Below, piece after piece: positions 1 to 8,256 of a DNA stretch of 64,000 nt (positions within the stretch are counted from its first letter, which is position 1; each line of letters begins with the position of its first letter). The notes beneath the pieces are model-generated. The model saw only the letters and a list, made by a program, of their open reading frames with translations, had not been told where the DNA came from and did not search any database. The stretch covers positions 620,001 to 684,000 of the forward strand of contig NZ_VCPD01000001.1 in the NCBI RefSeq assembly GCF_005938215.1, given 5' to 3'. Position numbers and translations under genes: made by a program. This DNA comes from Ruegeria sediminis (GTDB taxonomy: Bacteria; Pseudomonadota; Alphaproteobacteria; Rhodobacterales; Rhodobacteraceae).

Positions 1-1
1 G

Positions 2-169
2 CCCAGGGACAACATCCTCAAGATCCGCCCGCCCCTGACCATCGAGGCCGAGGACGTGGACATGATCCTGTGGGCCCTGCGCGACGTGCTGGCCGAGGTG
101 GGCGACAAGGCCCCCGCGCCCGTGTGCGACCACGGCCACCACCATCATCACGGCTGCGGCTGCTGCTGA
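2..169 (+). CDS. C-terminal end of a class III aminotransferase (5' truncated)
   Basis: The last 55 codons of a gene entering from the left. The stretch RDNILKIRPPL followed by a short helix (DVDMILWALRDVL) is the usual C-terminus of class III PLP-dependent aminotransferases, so that family is likely, but the PLP-binding part lies outside the window and the substrate cannot be told. The protein ends in an unusual tail with CDHG, five further histidines and GCGCC, which looks able to bind a metal and is not part of the family fold. The gene ends before a convergent pair containing hemP. Confidence 0.7.
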   Translation, partial: PRDNILKIRPPLTIEAEDVDMILWALRDVLAEVGDKAPAPVCDHGHHHHHGCGCC

Positions 170-216
170 TACCGGGTCCCGGCTCGGCCGAGCCGGGACG
201 CGATCTCAATGGCCGG

Positions 217-669
217 TCAATGAACGACCGCGGGCGCCGCGCACCGGCCCGCCATCCGCCGCAGCATCAGGCCGAACTGTTCGGACAGGGCCACCAGCGC
301 CGGAGCCAGATCCGGGCGCACGATCAGCAGGGCCATCATAAGCGCATCGTCATGCTCGCCTTCGGCCGCCGCCGCAATCATCTGGGCAAAGCAGTTTTCA
401 TCGGCGCCCAGACAGACGCAACCCGATCCGTGCCGGATCAGCGGACGCCGCCCGTGCAGGGCGCACAGCCCGAAGATCTGATCCAGAATCGCCAGTGCCG
501 ATCTGCCGCCGTCCGCGCCCAGCGCAATGGCGAAATCGCGCGCCATCTCGGCGCGGCCCGGGGCCCCGTCGCTCCACAGGCGCAGATACAGGACCGCTCC
601 GGCTTCGACCGGGTTCAGGTCCGATATCCTGCCAATGGCCGCCCCACCGCGATTCGTTGCGGCGCTCAT
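217..669 (-). CDS. Hypothetical protein coupled to hemP
   Basis: A 150-residue soluble protein that I do not assign to a named family. Its start codon overlaps the hemP stop as ATGA (666-669), so the two are translated together and it may take part in haem or iron handling. It has no signal peptide. It contains several cysteines (GLCALHGRR, GCVCLG) and an Ala-rich helical second half. The role is inference from coupling only. Confidence 0.75.
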   Translation of the reverse strand: MSAATNRGGAAIGRISDLNPVEAGAVLYLRLWSDGAPGRAEMARDFAIALGADGGRSALAILDQIFGLCALHGRRPLIRHGSGCVCLGADENCFAQMIAAAAEGEHDDALMMALLIVRPDLAPALVALSEQFGLMLRRMAGRCAAPAVVH

Positions 670-833
670 TTCGTCAGGATCAGCTTGCCGGCGCGGGTGA
701 TGCGCAGCGTATACAGCTGGTCTCCCAGCTCGATATGGGCAAGGTTTCCGCCCTTGGTCAGGTCCTCGGCCTTGTGCGCGGGCAGCATCGAAACGGGGTA
801 GCCTTGGGTCGGTGTCGGGTTCTGGGCATTCAT
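666..833 (-). CDS. hemP: Hemin uptake protein HemP
   Basis: A 55-residue protein ending in HIELGDQLYTLRITRAGKL, the typical HemP core (a small beta-rich fold with a conserved Y-x-L-R-x-T and G-K-L-I-L-T-K end). HemP proteins are small factors for haem uptake, in several bacteria acting on expression of the haem receptor. I chose ATG at 833 rather than the longer open frame (to 1070), because GGAG lies 7-8 bases upstream and the family is about 50-60 residues. It is translationally coupled to the following 150-residue gene. Confidence 0.88.
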   Translation of the reverse strand: MNAQNPTPTQGYPVSMLPAHKAEDLTKGGNLAHIELGDQLYTLRITRAGKLILTK

Positions 834-992
834 CGGGTCATCTCCAGAGCTTGCGGCGCGAGCGGGTTTCGGTCCGGCCCCGGTTCCGGCGCCATCGCCC
901 GGACTGATCGAGCCCTGCCTGTTCACGTCTCGCACCCTTGGTTTGCGTCTGGCTGACCCGGCGAAAACGGGTTGGCTGACATCGCTGCGCCG

Positions 993-1022
993 TAATCTGA
1001 TTAAAACACTAAGGTATGTCAA
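993..1022 (-). promoter_or_regulatory. Candidate promoter for hemP
   Basis: On the minus strand TTGACA (1017-1022) is followed after 18 bases by AGATTA (993-998), a reasonable sigma70-type pair pointing at hemP with a leader of about 150 bases. The region is clearly AT-richer than its surroundings. An iron-responsive site (Irr, RirA or Fur) would be expected here from other alphaproteobacteria, but I see no clean palindrome. Confidence 0.35.
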
Positions 1023-1107
1023 GCGGCGATTTCGCGCGAAAAGACCCGCGGGAACCATTGTTATTCGCATTATTGAATGTCATGACTCGGGCGAGGAGGA
1101 CTTGCCG

Positions 1108-2025
1108 ATGACCCTGACCCGCCGCACCGTCCTGAAGGGCGCCGGGGCCGCGTTTGCAGCGCTGGCCGCGCGCCCTGTCTGGGCCGCCACCGAACTGACG
1201 CTCGGAGACACCCGGATCTTTAGCCTCAGCGACGGGCACCTGACGCTGCCGCCCGAGTTCATCTTCGCGCCGATGCCGAAACGGGAACTGGCCCCGATTC
1301 TGGCCGAACACGGTCTGGGCGACGCCCCCCTGACCCCGCCCTGCAACGTGACCCTGATGCAAAGCGGCGACCGGCTGGTGCTGTTCGACGCCGGCTCCGG
1401 GCTGTCCTTCCAGGACAGCGCCGGCAAACTGCCCGACGCGCTGGACGCCGTGGGCCTTGCACCCGGGGACGTGACCCATGTGGTGTTCACCCACGGCCAC
1501 CCGGACCACCTGTGGGGCGTGCTCGACGATTTCGACGAGCCGCTTTTTGCCAATGCCGAACACATGATCGGCAAGGCCGAGTGGGACTATTGGTGGAATC
1601 CGAACACCGTGGAGGAGATCGGCGCCGAGCGGACCGCGATGGCGGTCGGCGCCAAGCGCAGGCTCGAGGCGCTGGAGGATGCGGTCAGCTTCTTCGAGGA
1701 TGGCCAGGAAATCCTGCCCGGCGTCGCCGCCCTCGCCACCTTCGGCCATACCCCCGGCCACATGTCCTTCGAGCTTCGGTCGGGTGGCGACTCCGTCCTC
1801 GTGGTCGGCGACGCCATCGGCAATCACCACGTCGCCTTCGAGCGGCCCGACTGGCCCTCGGGTTCGGATCAGGACCAACCCACCGCCGCCGCCACACGCT
1901 CCCGCCTTCTGGACCGGCTGGCGGCCGAACGGATGCGTATGATCGGATTCCACCTGCCTGCAGGCGGCATGGGGCATGTGGAGCGCAAGGGCGCCGCCTA
2001 CCGCTTTGTTCCATCGCAGGGCTAG
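1108..2025 (+). CDS. Tat-exported MBL-fold metallo-hydrolase
   Basis: A 305-residue metallo-beta-lactamase-fold hydrolase with the zinc motif H129-x-H131-x-D133-H134 (THGHPDHLWG) and later metal-ligand regions at FGHTPGHMS and VVGDAIGNHH. The N-terminus TRRTVLKGAGAAFAALAARPVWA is a twin-arginine signal, so it should act in the periplasm, folded and metal-loaded before export. ATG at 1108 follows GAGGAGG by 8 bases; an upstream in-frame extension lacks this. Substrate unknown; lactonases and related esterases are the closest subfamilies by look. It is divergent from hemP. Confidence 0.88.
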   Translation: MTLTRRTVLKGAGAAFAALAARPVWAATELTLGDTRIFSLSDGHLTLPPEFIFAPMPKRELAPILAEHGLGDAPLTPPCNVTLMQSGDRLVLFDAGSGLSFQDSAGKLPDALDAVGLAPGDVTHVVFTHGHPDHLWGVLDDFDEPLFANAEHMIGKAEWDYWWNPNTVEEIGAERTAMAVGAKRRLEALEDAVSFFEDGQEILPGVAALATFGHTPGHMSFELRSGGDSVLVVGDAIGNHHVAFERPDWPSGSDQDQPTAAATRSRLLDRLAAERMRMIGFHLPAGGMGHVERKGAAYRFVPSQG

Positions 2026-2092
2026 GCGCCGCCGGGCTGGACGATCGACCGCCAAGCTGACATGGATGGCGCGACCGAATGCGGAGGCCGCC

Positions 2093-2773
2093 ATGCGCGC
2101 AGCGATTGTGTTTGATCTCGACGGAACGCTGGTGGACAGCGCCCCGGACATTGCCGCCGCCGTGAACCGGATGCTCGACGGCGAGGGGCGGCCGGCCTTG
2201 CCGCTCGCCGTCGTGATCGGGTTTATCGGCAACGGCATTCCCAAACTGGTCGAGCGCGTGATCGCCCATTGCGGCCTGGAGCGCGACCGGCACGCCGACC
2301 TGACGCAGGCGACGCTCGATCACTACAGCCGGGCCGCCAGCGACAGGACCGTGGTCTATCCCGGTGTCGTCCCCGCGCTGGAGGAACTGCGCAGCCGGGG
2401 CCACGCCCTGGGCATCTGCACGAACAAGCCCGAAGCCCCCGCGCGCCATGTCCTGCAGGCGCTTGGGCTTGCCGGGTTCTTCGACGCGGTGATCGGCGGC
2501 GACACCCTGGCGACCCGCAAGCCCCACCCCGACCCGCTGCACGCCGCCTACGCGGCCCTTCCGGCGGGGCCACGGCTCTATGTCGGGGACAGCGAGGTTG
2601 ATGCCGAAACCGCCCGGAGGGCCGGGGTTCCGTTTCTGCTGTTCACCGAAGGCTACCGCAAATCGCCCGTGCAGGATCTGCACCATGCCGCCAGCTACGG
2701 CCACGGCGCGGCGCTTCCGGAACTGGTGGACCGCGTGCTGGCGCTTGCCGACCGCCCCGCGGACGGCTTCTGA
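2093..2773 (+). CDS. gph: Phosphoglycolate phosphatase, HAD family
   Basis: A 226-residue HAD hydrolase. Motif I FDLDGTLVDSAPD carries the nucleophile Asp8, motif II is ICTNKP, a conserved lysine lies in RKPHPDP, and motif IV is YVGDSEVD. The cap domain after motif I and the length fit Gph, which removes 2-phosphoglycolate produced during DNA repair and oxygenase side reactions. GGAGG lies 5 bases before ATG 2093. It follows the MBL gene closely on the same strand and could share its transcript. Confidence 0.88.
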   Translation: MRAAIVFDLDGTLVDSAPDIAAAVNRMLDGEGRPALPLAVVIGFIGNGIPKLVERVIAHCGLERDRHADLTQATLDHYSRAASDRTVVYPGVVPALEELRSRGHALGICTNKPEAPARHVLQALGLAGFFDAVIGGDTLATRKPHPDPLHAAYAALPAGPRLYVGDSEVDAETARRAGVPFLLFTEGYRKSPVQDLHHAASYGHGAALPELVDRVLALADRPADGF

Positions 2774-2786
2774 ACGTTGGCCCGGC

Positions 2787-3641
2787 TCAACCGGCCAGCA
2801 GTCGCCAGGCCGATTTCAGCCCTTCCAGCGTGACGCGGGCCTCGTCCGCAAGAGCCGCGGGCGCGCCCTGCGCCGACAGCGCCTCCACATAGAGGCGCGC
2901 AACCTCGCCATCCCCCACGACCGCCAGCTGCTGACCCAGCCAGAACGGCCGCGCGGCCGCCAGCTCCGCCCCGAGCAACGCGCCAAAAAGCCGCGCCCGC
3001 GCAACCGGCGGCTCCAGACCCTCCAGCACCCGCGCCGCATGGACGCCATGTATCCGGGCCATGACCCGCTCGGGCTTGGCCATGGCGTCCGACAGCGCCT
3101 CGGAAAAGGCGGCAAGGTCGGTTTCGGCGCCAAGAAGGCCATCGCCCGACAGCCTGCCCCGGGCCAGGGCGTCGAACATGGCGCCGGTCAGGAAGCTTTG
3201 GAAACTGACGACCTCGCCCGCGCTGACATGCACCCAGCGGGTTTCCTCGCCCACCAGGCAAAGCACCCCGTCCCAGTCCTTGTTGAGCGCGAGGAACCCG
3301 GCAATCCGCGTCTCGTCGCCCCGCATCAGGTCCACCGGCGCGGCCTGCCGCAGCCCCGGCACCACGCGCAGATCGATCCTCGGGTCCCCGGCATCCACCG
3401 ACCACAGCCCGTCCGGCAGCGGCTTGCAGGGCACCGCGCCGCCAACCGGACCAAGCGCGCCGCAGGCCAGAACCAGCGTCGCGTCCTGCGCCAGCCAGTC
3501 CCCGATCAGCGCGCCCAGGTCCCCGGCCACATCCCCGCTGGCCGCAACCCGCTCGCGCCGATCCCGCAGATCCGTCCCGCGCATCGCCCAGGCCCGCTGC
3601 CGGGTTTCACGCCAATCAACCGCGATCCAATCCTGCACCAT
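2787..3641 (-). CDS. dgoK: 2-dehydro-3-deoxygalactonokinase
   Basis: A 284-residue sugar kinase of the DgoK family: IAVDWRETRQRAW at the N-terminus, ACGALGPVGGAVPCKPLP, LMRGDETRIAGFL and SFLTGAMFDALARGR are family signatures. It phosphorylates 2-dehydro-3-deoxygalactonate in the De Ley-Doudoroff galactose route. No other dgo gene is adjacent, so the pathway partner (DgoA aldolase) must be elsewhere. Start chosen at 3641 with CAGG upstream; 3647 is an in-frame alternative. The gene's 5' end lies about 100 bp from the transposon left end. Confidence 0.85.
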   Translation of the reverse strand: MVQDWIAVDWRETRQRAWAMRGTDLRDRRERVAASGDVAGDLGALIGDWLAQDATLVLACGALGPVGGAVPCKPLPDGLWSVDAGDPRIDLRVVPGLRQAAPVDLMRGDETRIAGFLALNKDWDGVLCLVGEETRWVHVSAGEVVSFQSFLTGAMFDALARGRLSGDGLLGAETDLAAFSEALSDAMAKPERVMARIHGVHAARVLEGLEPPVARARLFGALLGAELAAARPFWLGQQLAVVGDGEVARLYVEALSAQGAPAALADEARVTLEGLKSAWRLLAG

Positions 3642-3738
3642 CGCCATCCTGCCTTTTTCGGATGGCGCCGGTTCTATGACAGCGCGTGGAGTTGATCCAG
3701 CCCTTGGGTGCGCGTGTGCCGCGCCCCGCCAAATCGAT

Positions 3739-3764
3739 GTGACGTTCGACATCCAAAGTCCGTT
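3739..3764 (+). repeat. Left terminal inverted repeat
   Basis: Begins GTGACGTTCGAC and ends TCCAAAGTCCGTT, differing from the right end at one base (A here, G there). A preceding T gives TGT at 3738, the terminal trinucleotide usual in Tn7 relatives; the right end reads CGT at the same place. Confidence 0.85.
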
Positions 3765-3877
3765 CCTAAAAAATATCACCCCATTGTAATAAAACGATAA
3801 TATTTTCGATGCGACATTCTCTGTTTCGTCTCCGCGACATCTAAATTCCGTCTTACGACATTCCCAAACCGTTCGTT
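3747..3877 (+). repeat. Array of four TnsB-type binding sites, left end
   Basis: CGACAT recurs at 3747, 3812, 3835 and 3856, each time followed after a few variable bases by TCCGT, TTCGT or CCGTT. The last three are spaced 21-23 bp, about two helical turns. This arrangement of about 22-bp transposase sites inside a transposon end is what Tn7-family elements use to assemble TnsB. Confidence 0.75.
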
Positions 3878-3894
3878 TTCTTCGATTTTCTCAA

Positions 3895-3923
3895 GAAAAA
3901 AGCCGCTCATCTCTGAGCGGCTT
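3895..3923 (-). terminator. Intrinsic terminator after tnsC
   Basis: A perfect 10-bp stem (AAGCCGCTCA / TGAGCGGCTT at 3900-3909 and 3914-3923) with a 4-base loop, followed on the minus strand by six T. It lies 22 bases past the tnsC stop and would stop transcription before it runs through the transposon end. Confidence 0.85.
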
Positions 3924-3945
3924 GAATATCTTTGATCCTGGCGGG

Positions 3946-4962
3946 TTATCTCTGCCGAGGTTTCCTGCGGGTCTGCCTTGATTCTTTGATGTGCCTGTCC
4001 ATCGCAATCGTCGTATCAATGCTTCGCCAATCACGACTGAGGAAGGGATTAAGTGCATCATCGCAGTTCATCCTTTCGTAATAGCTTTTCGCAAAGTGTT
4101 CGAAGGAAATGGTTTTTGGCTTCGACATCCCGGCGCTGCTGATCGCAGAAATCAAGATTTCGATGGCAATGCCAAACCGCTGTGCGGATGCGTGCATCAG
4201 AATCCGAATGAACTCATCCTCATCCAACAGACCATCATCGAGTACTCCAGCCTTCTTCAGCAACTCCTTGCCCGCTGTCTTCAGAGCAACTCCTTCTTCG
4301 CTGAACTCCATGGGCAGAACTTCGATTGGCTCAAGCCGCCTCAAAAACGTGTCGTTGTCATTGATAATGGCCTTTGCCTCCATGGTTCCGGTGACGATCA
4401 AGCTAACTGGCCAATCATCGTCCTGCATCAAATTCCGAAAGTTCGACGTGATCTGCTTCATGGTGTTGTTGGTCGTGTACCGACCGCTGTCCTGTACCTC
4501 ATCGAGGTGAAGGGCGGCGACGTCCCGATCTTTCAATCGACTGCGCACAAGGCCGATCAGATAATCTGGGTTGCGCCTAGATGTAGGTGAGATGGGATAG
4601 CCCAATTGGCGCAAGATCAGTTCGCAGATTTCTTTCACGGTTGCCCGGCTCGGAATAGTCACACTCCAAAAGTTCGAGCCGAATTCTAGCCCACCGGTTT
4701 TAGCTACCAATTGCCTAAAGTCTGCGGAAATCTGCTCGACCATTCGTGTCTTGCCAATGCCGGGCGGGCCAATCAACGCGGCGCCTTGAACTTCCCTGAT
4801 ACCGTTGCGGATGAGCTCATCACGCTCCAACAGAACTTTGAAAACGCGCGCCCTAAAGTCCTCGAAAACCTTAGTTTCAAAGTAAGGTTTCTTTAGGCTA
4901 ACGCTTAGCTGAGCCTGTTTTTTCTGTTTCTCAAAGGTCGCGATCATAGCATCCGACGTCAT
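3946..4962 (-). CDS. tnsC: Transposition regulator ATPase TnsC/TniB
   Basis: A 338-residue AAA+ ATPase with Walker A GPPGIGKT (65-72), Walker B LHLDEVQD (151-158) and a sensor region IVTGTMEAKA. TnsC-type proteins form ATP-dependent filaments on target DNA and connect the target selector TniQ with the TnsAB transposase; the length fits the short TniB/TnsC class rather than the 555-residue Tn7 TnsC. It starts 24 bases after the tnsB stop with a strong AAAGAGGAG and is the last gene of the tnsABC operon, ending before the terminator at 3895-3923. Confidence 0.88.
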   Translation of the reverse strand: MTSDAMIATFEKQKKQAQLSVSLKKPYFETKVFEDFRARVFKVLLERDELIRNGIREVQGAALIGPPGIGKTRMVEQISADFRQLVAKTGGLEFGSNFWSVTIPSRATVKEICELILRQLGYPISPTSRRNPDYLIGLVRSRLKDRDVAALHLDEVQDSGRYTTNNTMKQITSNFRNLMQDDDWPVSLIVTGTMEAKAIINDNDTFLRRLEPIEVLPMEFSEEGVALKTAGKELLKKAGVLDDGLLDEDEFIRILMHASAQRFGIAIEILISAISSAGMSKPKTISFEHFAKSYYERMNCDDALNPFLSRDWRSIDTTIAMDRHIKESRQTRRKPRQR

Positions 4963-4986
4963 GGTAGGAGCTCCTCTTTCATCTGC

Positions 4987-7245
4987 TTAACGAGAGAATT
5001 TCTTGCTGGTCCGGAATCGGTCGAGACTACCGGGCTCGTCCGGGAGAACCACCGAGTTGACCCCGTGTTCGTCCTCTACGTCTGCGTCCTGCGTGACCTC
5101 GGCTTCATCAGCGACATCACTGGCATCCGTCTCGAAACCGCCGTAAATGGGATCGTCATATTCATCCCGTCCGACGAAGGGTTCTTCGTTAGAGCCTTTT
5201 CCAAATGACAGCTCGAGGCTGGCACGATCCAACTCCGTTTGAGTGTAACCGGTCATCCCCATGTCATTGCCACGCATGATCTTTCCGACGAGTTCCGCGC
5301 GGCGCCGCTGTGCTTCGTCACGCGCCCCACTGCGATGTTGGCCGTCCAGAGCCGCCTCGGCACGCCTCAGCTGGCGTTCTTCCTGCCACTGCCGAAGGGT
5401 CTTCCCGCGCAATGAGCTGTCCAATGCAGGAACGGAAATCGTATCACCATGACCCACTACGGAGATGGCACCCATGTCCATCGGATCGACGATGATTTCC
5501 ACTGTTCCATCTGGAGCGGCGACCCGATCTGCCACCCGTGTTTTGCGATCGTTCCGAATAAATTCATTGAGGTAGGTGGTACCGGCGAAGCGAATGCCTT
5601 CATGCGTTACCCTTGCAGTGGTCGAGAACCCACAAGCTTCACGAAGGTCCTGCGGACCTGGGATCTGCATTGGATCATAAGCGATATCCTGGGTCAGTTC
5701 TTCCCAAGCCGTCGCAGGCGTTTTCCCATTCAGTCCCCGGTGCGGCGTGTTGTGGTATTCGGCGATAAAGATGACGAAGAGCAGGTCAAGCTCATCATCC
5801 GTGACGCACGCCTCTTCGTGTGGTTTTCGATCGTTCAGTTTCGATGGCATGCTCGCAGTCCAACCCGGAATGGTTCTGGCGAACTTCAGTTCACAGGTCC
5901 GAAACCACCTTTCGATATGACCACGAAGGTTTGCCACCCCGGCGGTTGTGTTCATGAACGAACTATGGAGCCGCTTTACCGCCGCAGAAAACTCAGCGCC
6001 GCCGAAAGGATGCTTGCCGAATTCAGAGCCTGAATCCGTCGAGACGAGCTGAATCGGACAGACATGGTCCCAGTCCGAGTCTGTAATGCCCGCGTTCCGG
6101 AACAAGTATGTCTTGTCCATAAAACAAGACCGGAGAGCTTCGAGTGCCGCCTTCTGGTTTGGGCTCCGGCAAATTGAGTATCCCAGGATAATCCTCGACG
6201 CGACGTCGATCGCGACGACCACCCAGCGGCGCACGCGCTTCACTTTCGCGCGCTCCTCTTCTGTCATCCTTTCATACTCGGCGCGGGTCACATCAAGGGT
6301 GACGACATGGAAGCACCAAGCATCGAATTGGACATTCTCACCAACTGTGCTGACGGACATGCCAGCCTCAGACATGCCGAATTTCCGAGTAGCTGCTGCG
6401 AGGCCCTCTCGCTGCAGAACAACTGTGAACGGGTCGAGATATTCGTCGATGTAGCGCTCATACGTTCTCACGCTTTTCACAGGAATCAGCTTGAGAGGAC
6501 CCTGCTTGGCCCGGCGCGCGTTTTCTTCAGCCACTTCTTTGACGGCGCGCTGCGCAATTTCCCGTTTTGAAGACTTGCCAACCGGGCGGCTATCCTCGGA
6601 ACCAGGTCCACCACGCGCATAGTCGCGCAGGATATTCATGACGAAATTGAAATCATCATTCGCAAAAACTGGCTTTTGAGCGGAGACGCGCTTCGTATTG
6701 AACACATTGGGGTCGCAGTCGGCATTCTCATATTTTCTAAGATAACCCAGCAATGTATCGCTGCAGGGAAGCGGGTGCAGCGCCTGAGATGAATTCGCCT
6801 TCTCGGTTCCATATTTTACGCGAGCTTGAAATTGCCGATAATCTGCATCGATCTTTGAAGTGAAAATACCGACACCCTCGCGTGTAAGCGTCATGCCTAA
6901 ACGACGATAATGCGCCATGCGTTCTGCGAGAAAGACCTTACGACCAATGGACTCCCGTTGCTTTTTTCCGGCAAGATAAAGCTCTTTACGGCCCTGCATC
7001 CGACGATCTTCGACACGCTTCAGACTATAGTATCCGCGGTCGATCACGAGCCGTTCAGCTTCGATCAATAAGGTGATCTCGTCCGGGCAAAAGGTCCTGA
7101 TCTGCGCATCGGAGTCCGCGTATACCGCAAGGACGTAGTGCGTGATCTCTTTCGTCTTAGGGTCAACTTTCGGAGTTACCTTCCAGACATCAGAGCCCTC
7201 AAAAGTAACGCGGTCAGACTCAGTCAGGTTCTTGAAGAGGGTCAT
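4987..7245 (-). CDS. tnsB: DDE transposase TnsB/TniA
   Basis: A 752-residue retroviral-integrase-fold transposase. The catalytic triad is visible as D308 (QFDAW), D404 (STDSGSEF) and E445 (GHIERWF), with VVAIDVASRIILGY between the first two. It carries out the strand transfer that joins the 3' ends to the target. The N-terminal 250 residues hold the DNA-binding domains that should read the CGACAT sites at the element ends. I start it at 7245, where ATGA overlaps the tnsA stop; a start 10 codons upstream is open but has no support. Its C-terminus is acidic (DDPIYGGFETDASD), the usual place for contact with TnsC. Confidence 0.92.
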   Translation of the reverse strand: MTLFKNLTESDRVTFEGSDVWKVTPKVDPKTKEITHYVLAVYADSDAQIRTFCPDEITLLIEAERLVIDRGYYSLKRVEDRRMQGRKELYLAGKKQRESIGRKVFLAERMAHYRRLGMTLTREGVGIFTSKIDADYRQFQARVKYGTEKANSSQALHPLPCSDTLLGYLRKYENADCDPNVFNTKRVSAQKPVFANDDFNFVMNILRDYARGGPGSEDSRPVGKSSKREIAQRAVKEVAEENARRAKQGPLKLIPVKSVRTYERYIDEYLDPFTVVLQREGLAAATRKFGMSEAGMSVSTVGENVQFDAWCFHVVTLDVTRAEYERMTEEERAKVKRVRRWVVVAIDVASRIILGYSICRSPNQKAALEALRSCFMDKTYLFRNAGITDSDWDHVCPIQLVSTDSGSEFGKHPFGGAEFSAAVKRLHSSFMNTTAGVANLRGHIERWFRTCELKFARTIPGWTASMPSKLNDRKPHEEACVTDDELDLLFVIFIAEYHNTPHRGLNGKTPATAWEELTQDIAYDPMQIPGPQDLREACGFSTTARVTHEGIRFAGTTYLNEFIRNDRKTRVADRVAAPDGTVEIIVDPMDMGAISVVGHGDTISVPALDSSLRGKTLRQWQEERQLRRAEAALDGQHRSGARDEAQRRRAELVGKIMRGNDMGMTGYTQTELDRASLELSFGKGSNEEPFVGRDEYDDPIYGGFETDASDVADEAEVTQDADVEDEHGVNSVVLPDEPGSLDRFRTSKKFSR

Positions 7246-7985
7246 GCCGCACTCCGGCAATGGGTTTCTGGGCAAAACGGATCCAAGATGTTTTTTGTGA
7301 TCTCGCCATCACCGATGAGGCGAACCGCCGCGCGGTAACCCTTGGCACCCAACATTGAGCGATCGATCAACGCGCCAAAGCTGAAGGCACCGCCGAGATC
7401 GTTTGCCGCCTCCAACACGATGCGGTCAGATTCCGGGTCCCATCCACGCCGAGCTTTGTGAATTTCCGCGGCACATTTCCGATAAACTGGGTGAAACGCG
7501 TAGCGCGAGCCCAGATTGAACCGATCGGCAACCTGACGGCTGCACTGACCTGCGATGTTTGCGATCTCTTCGATGTACGACTTTCGGCGGGCTTTCGTGT
7601 CATACTTGACCGAAAACAACACCTCGTTCATGTCTTTCAGCAGCAGATGGGCATCGACCTTGGTATAGGTCGGTTTGCCGTTACCACCGACAAAATCAAC
7701 GCGAGTCAGCTGTTCCTTGAAGTTGACAACATCGCTGTGCGCAGCGAGGTTTTGGTAGACAGCGGCTTCTTCATAAGACGCGCACCAAAATTCCTGCAAA
7801 ACCGCCCGGCGGTTGAGCCGCGTCACAAACGACAGCTTGCACGAACTGCTGGATTTGCCGAGCTCCATCTTCATCAAATGGGAGTTTTCAACGCGAAACG
7901 GGGCGTCAGGATCCGCCAGAGGCGGCGGTCCGAACGTCGAGTTGGCATAGGCATGGTGATCTGCTTCGTGGCGATCGTTTGACAT
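7242..7985 (-). CDS. tnsA: TnsA-type endonuclease subunit
   Basis: A 247-residue TnsA homologue whose fold is readable as an acidic helix (SYEEAAVYQNL, E72/E73), the metal-binding Asp111 in TKVDAHLLL and Lys127 in FSVKY. TnsA cuts the 5' transposon strands so that the element moves by cut-and-paste. In the usual E-D-(Q/E)-x-K signature the residue two before the lysine is Gln or Glu; here it is Ser125, so activity is uncertain. It is first in tnsABC and coupled to tnsB by ATGA. Only a weak ribosome site (GGAAAA) precedes it, and an 8-bp palindrome lies 13 bp upstream. Confidence 0.82.
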   Translation of the reverse strand: MSNDRHEADHHAYANSTFGPPPLADPDAPFRVENSHLMKMELGKSSSSCKLSFVTRLNRRAVLQEFWCASYEEAAVYQNLAAHSDVVNFKEQLTRVDFVGGNGKPTYTKVDAHLLLKDMNEVLFSVKYDTKARRKSYIEEIANIAGQCSRQVADRFNLGSRYAFHPVYRKCAAEIHKARRGWDPESDRIVLEAANDLGGAFSFGALIDRSMLGAKGYRAAVRLIGDGEITKNILDPFCPETHCRSAA

Positions 7986-7997
7986 AGATTTTCCGTT

Positions 7998-8018
7998 CGC
8001 ATTTCAACGGGAAATGCG
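7998..8018. promoter_or_regulatory. Palindrome upstream of tnsA
   Basis: CGCATTTC and GAAATGCG form a perfect 8-bp inverted repeat with a 5-base centre, starting 13 bp before the tnsA start codon. It could be an operator or a leader hairpin that hides the weak tnsA ribosome site. No regulator gene is adjacent. Confidence 0.4.
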
Positions 8019-8029
8019 CTTCTGTCTTT

Positions 8030-8256
8030 TGTGAGGGGGGTAGGCCGGTTTTTTTGGGGGTCCGGAAACCTGCACATATCGAAAGAGCGTGCGGCGCCCG
8101 CTTTCCCTGAAAGACACCACGGAAAGCGCAACCATCCACGTAAGAAGCCGGAAAGCCGTTGTCTAAAGCAGGTCCTTCAGATACCGTCGATAGGCAGACT
8201 AGGCTGGTTTTCCAGTCGCAGGGGTTTGATCGTGCCAGCGATCAGCCCCTTTTCTC
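8030..8256 (+). ncRNA. Candidate structured RNA between tnsA and the zinc-ribbon gene
   Basis: No convincing reading frame, but several hairpins in a row: an 8-bp perfect stem at 8099-8106/8121-8128 (CGCTTTCC/GGAAAGCG), a CTGG-TTTT-CCAG stem at 8204-8215 with GACT/AGTC flanks, and a terminator-like stem at 8221-8249 followed by TTTT. The last one gives the plus strand as the likely transcribed strand. It could be a small RNA of the transposon, or on the other strand a structured tnsA leader. No promoter is obvious. This is inference from inverted repeats only. Confidence 0.3.
8221..8253 (+). terminator. Terminator-like hairpin in the tns intergenic region
   Basis: GGGGTTTGATCG (8221-8232) pairs with CGATCAGCCCC (8239-8249) with one bulge and a 6-base loop, followed by TTTT and a pyrimidine-rich tract. 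No annotated plus-strand gene ends here, which is why a non-coding transcript is suspected. Confidence 0.45.
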
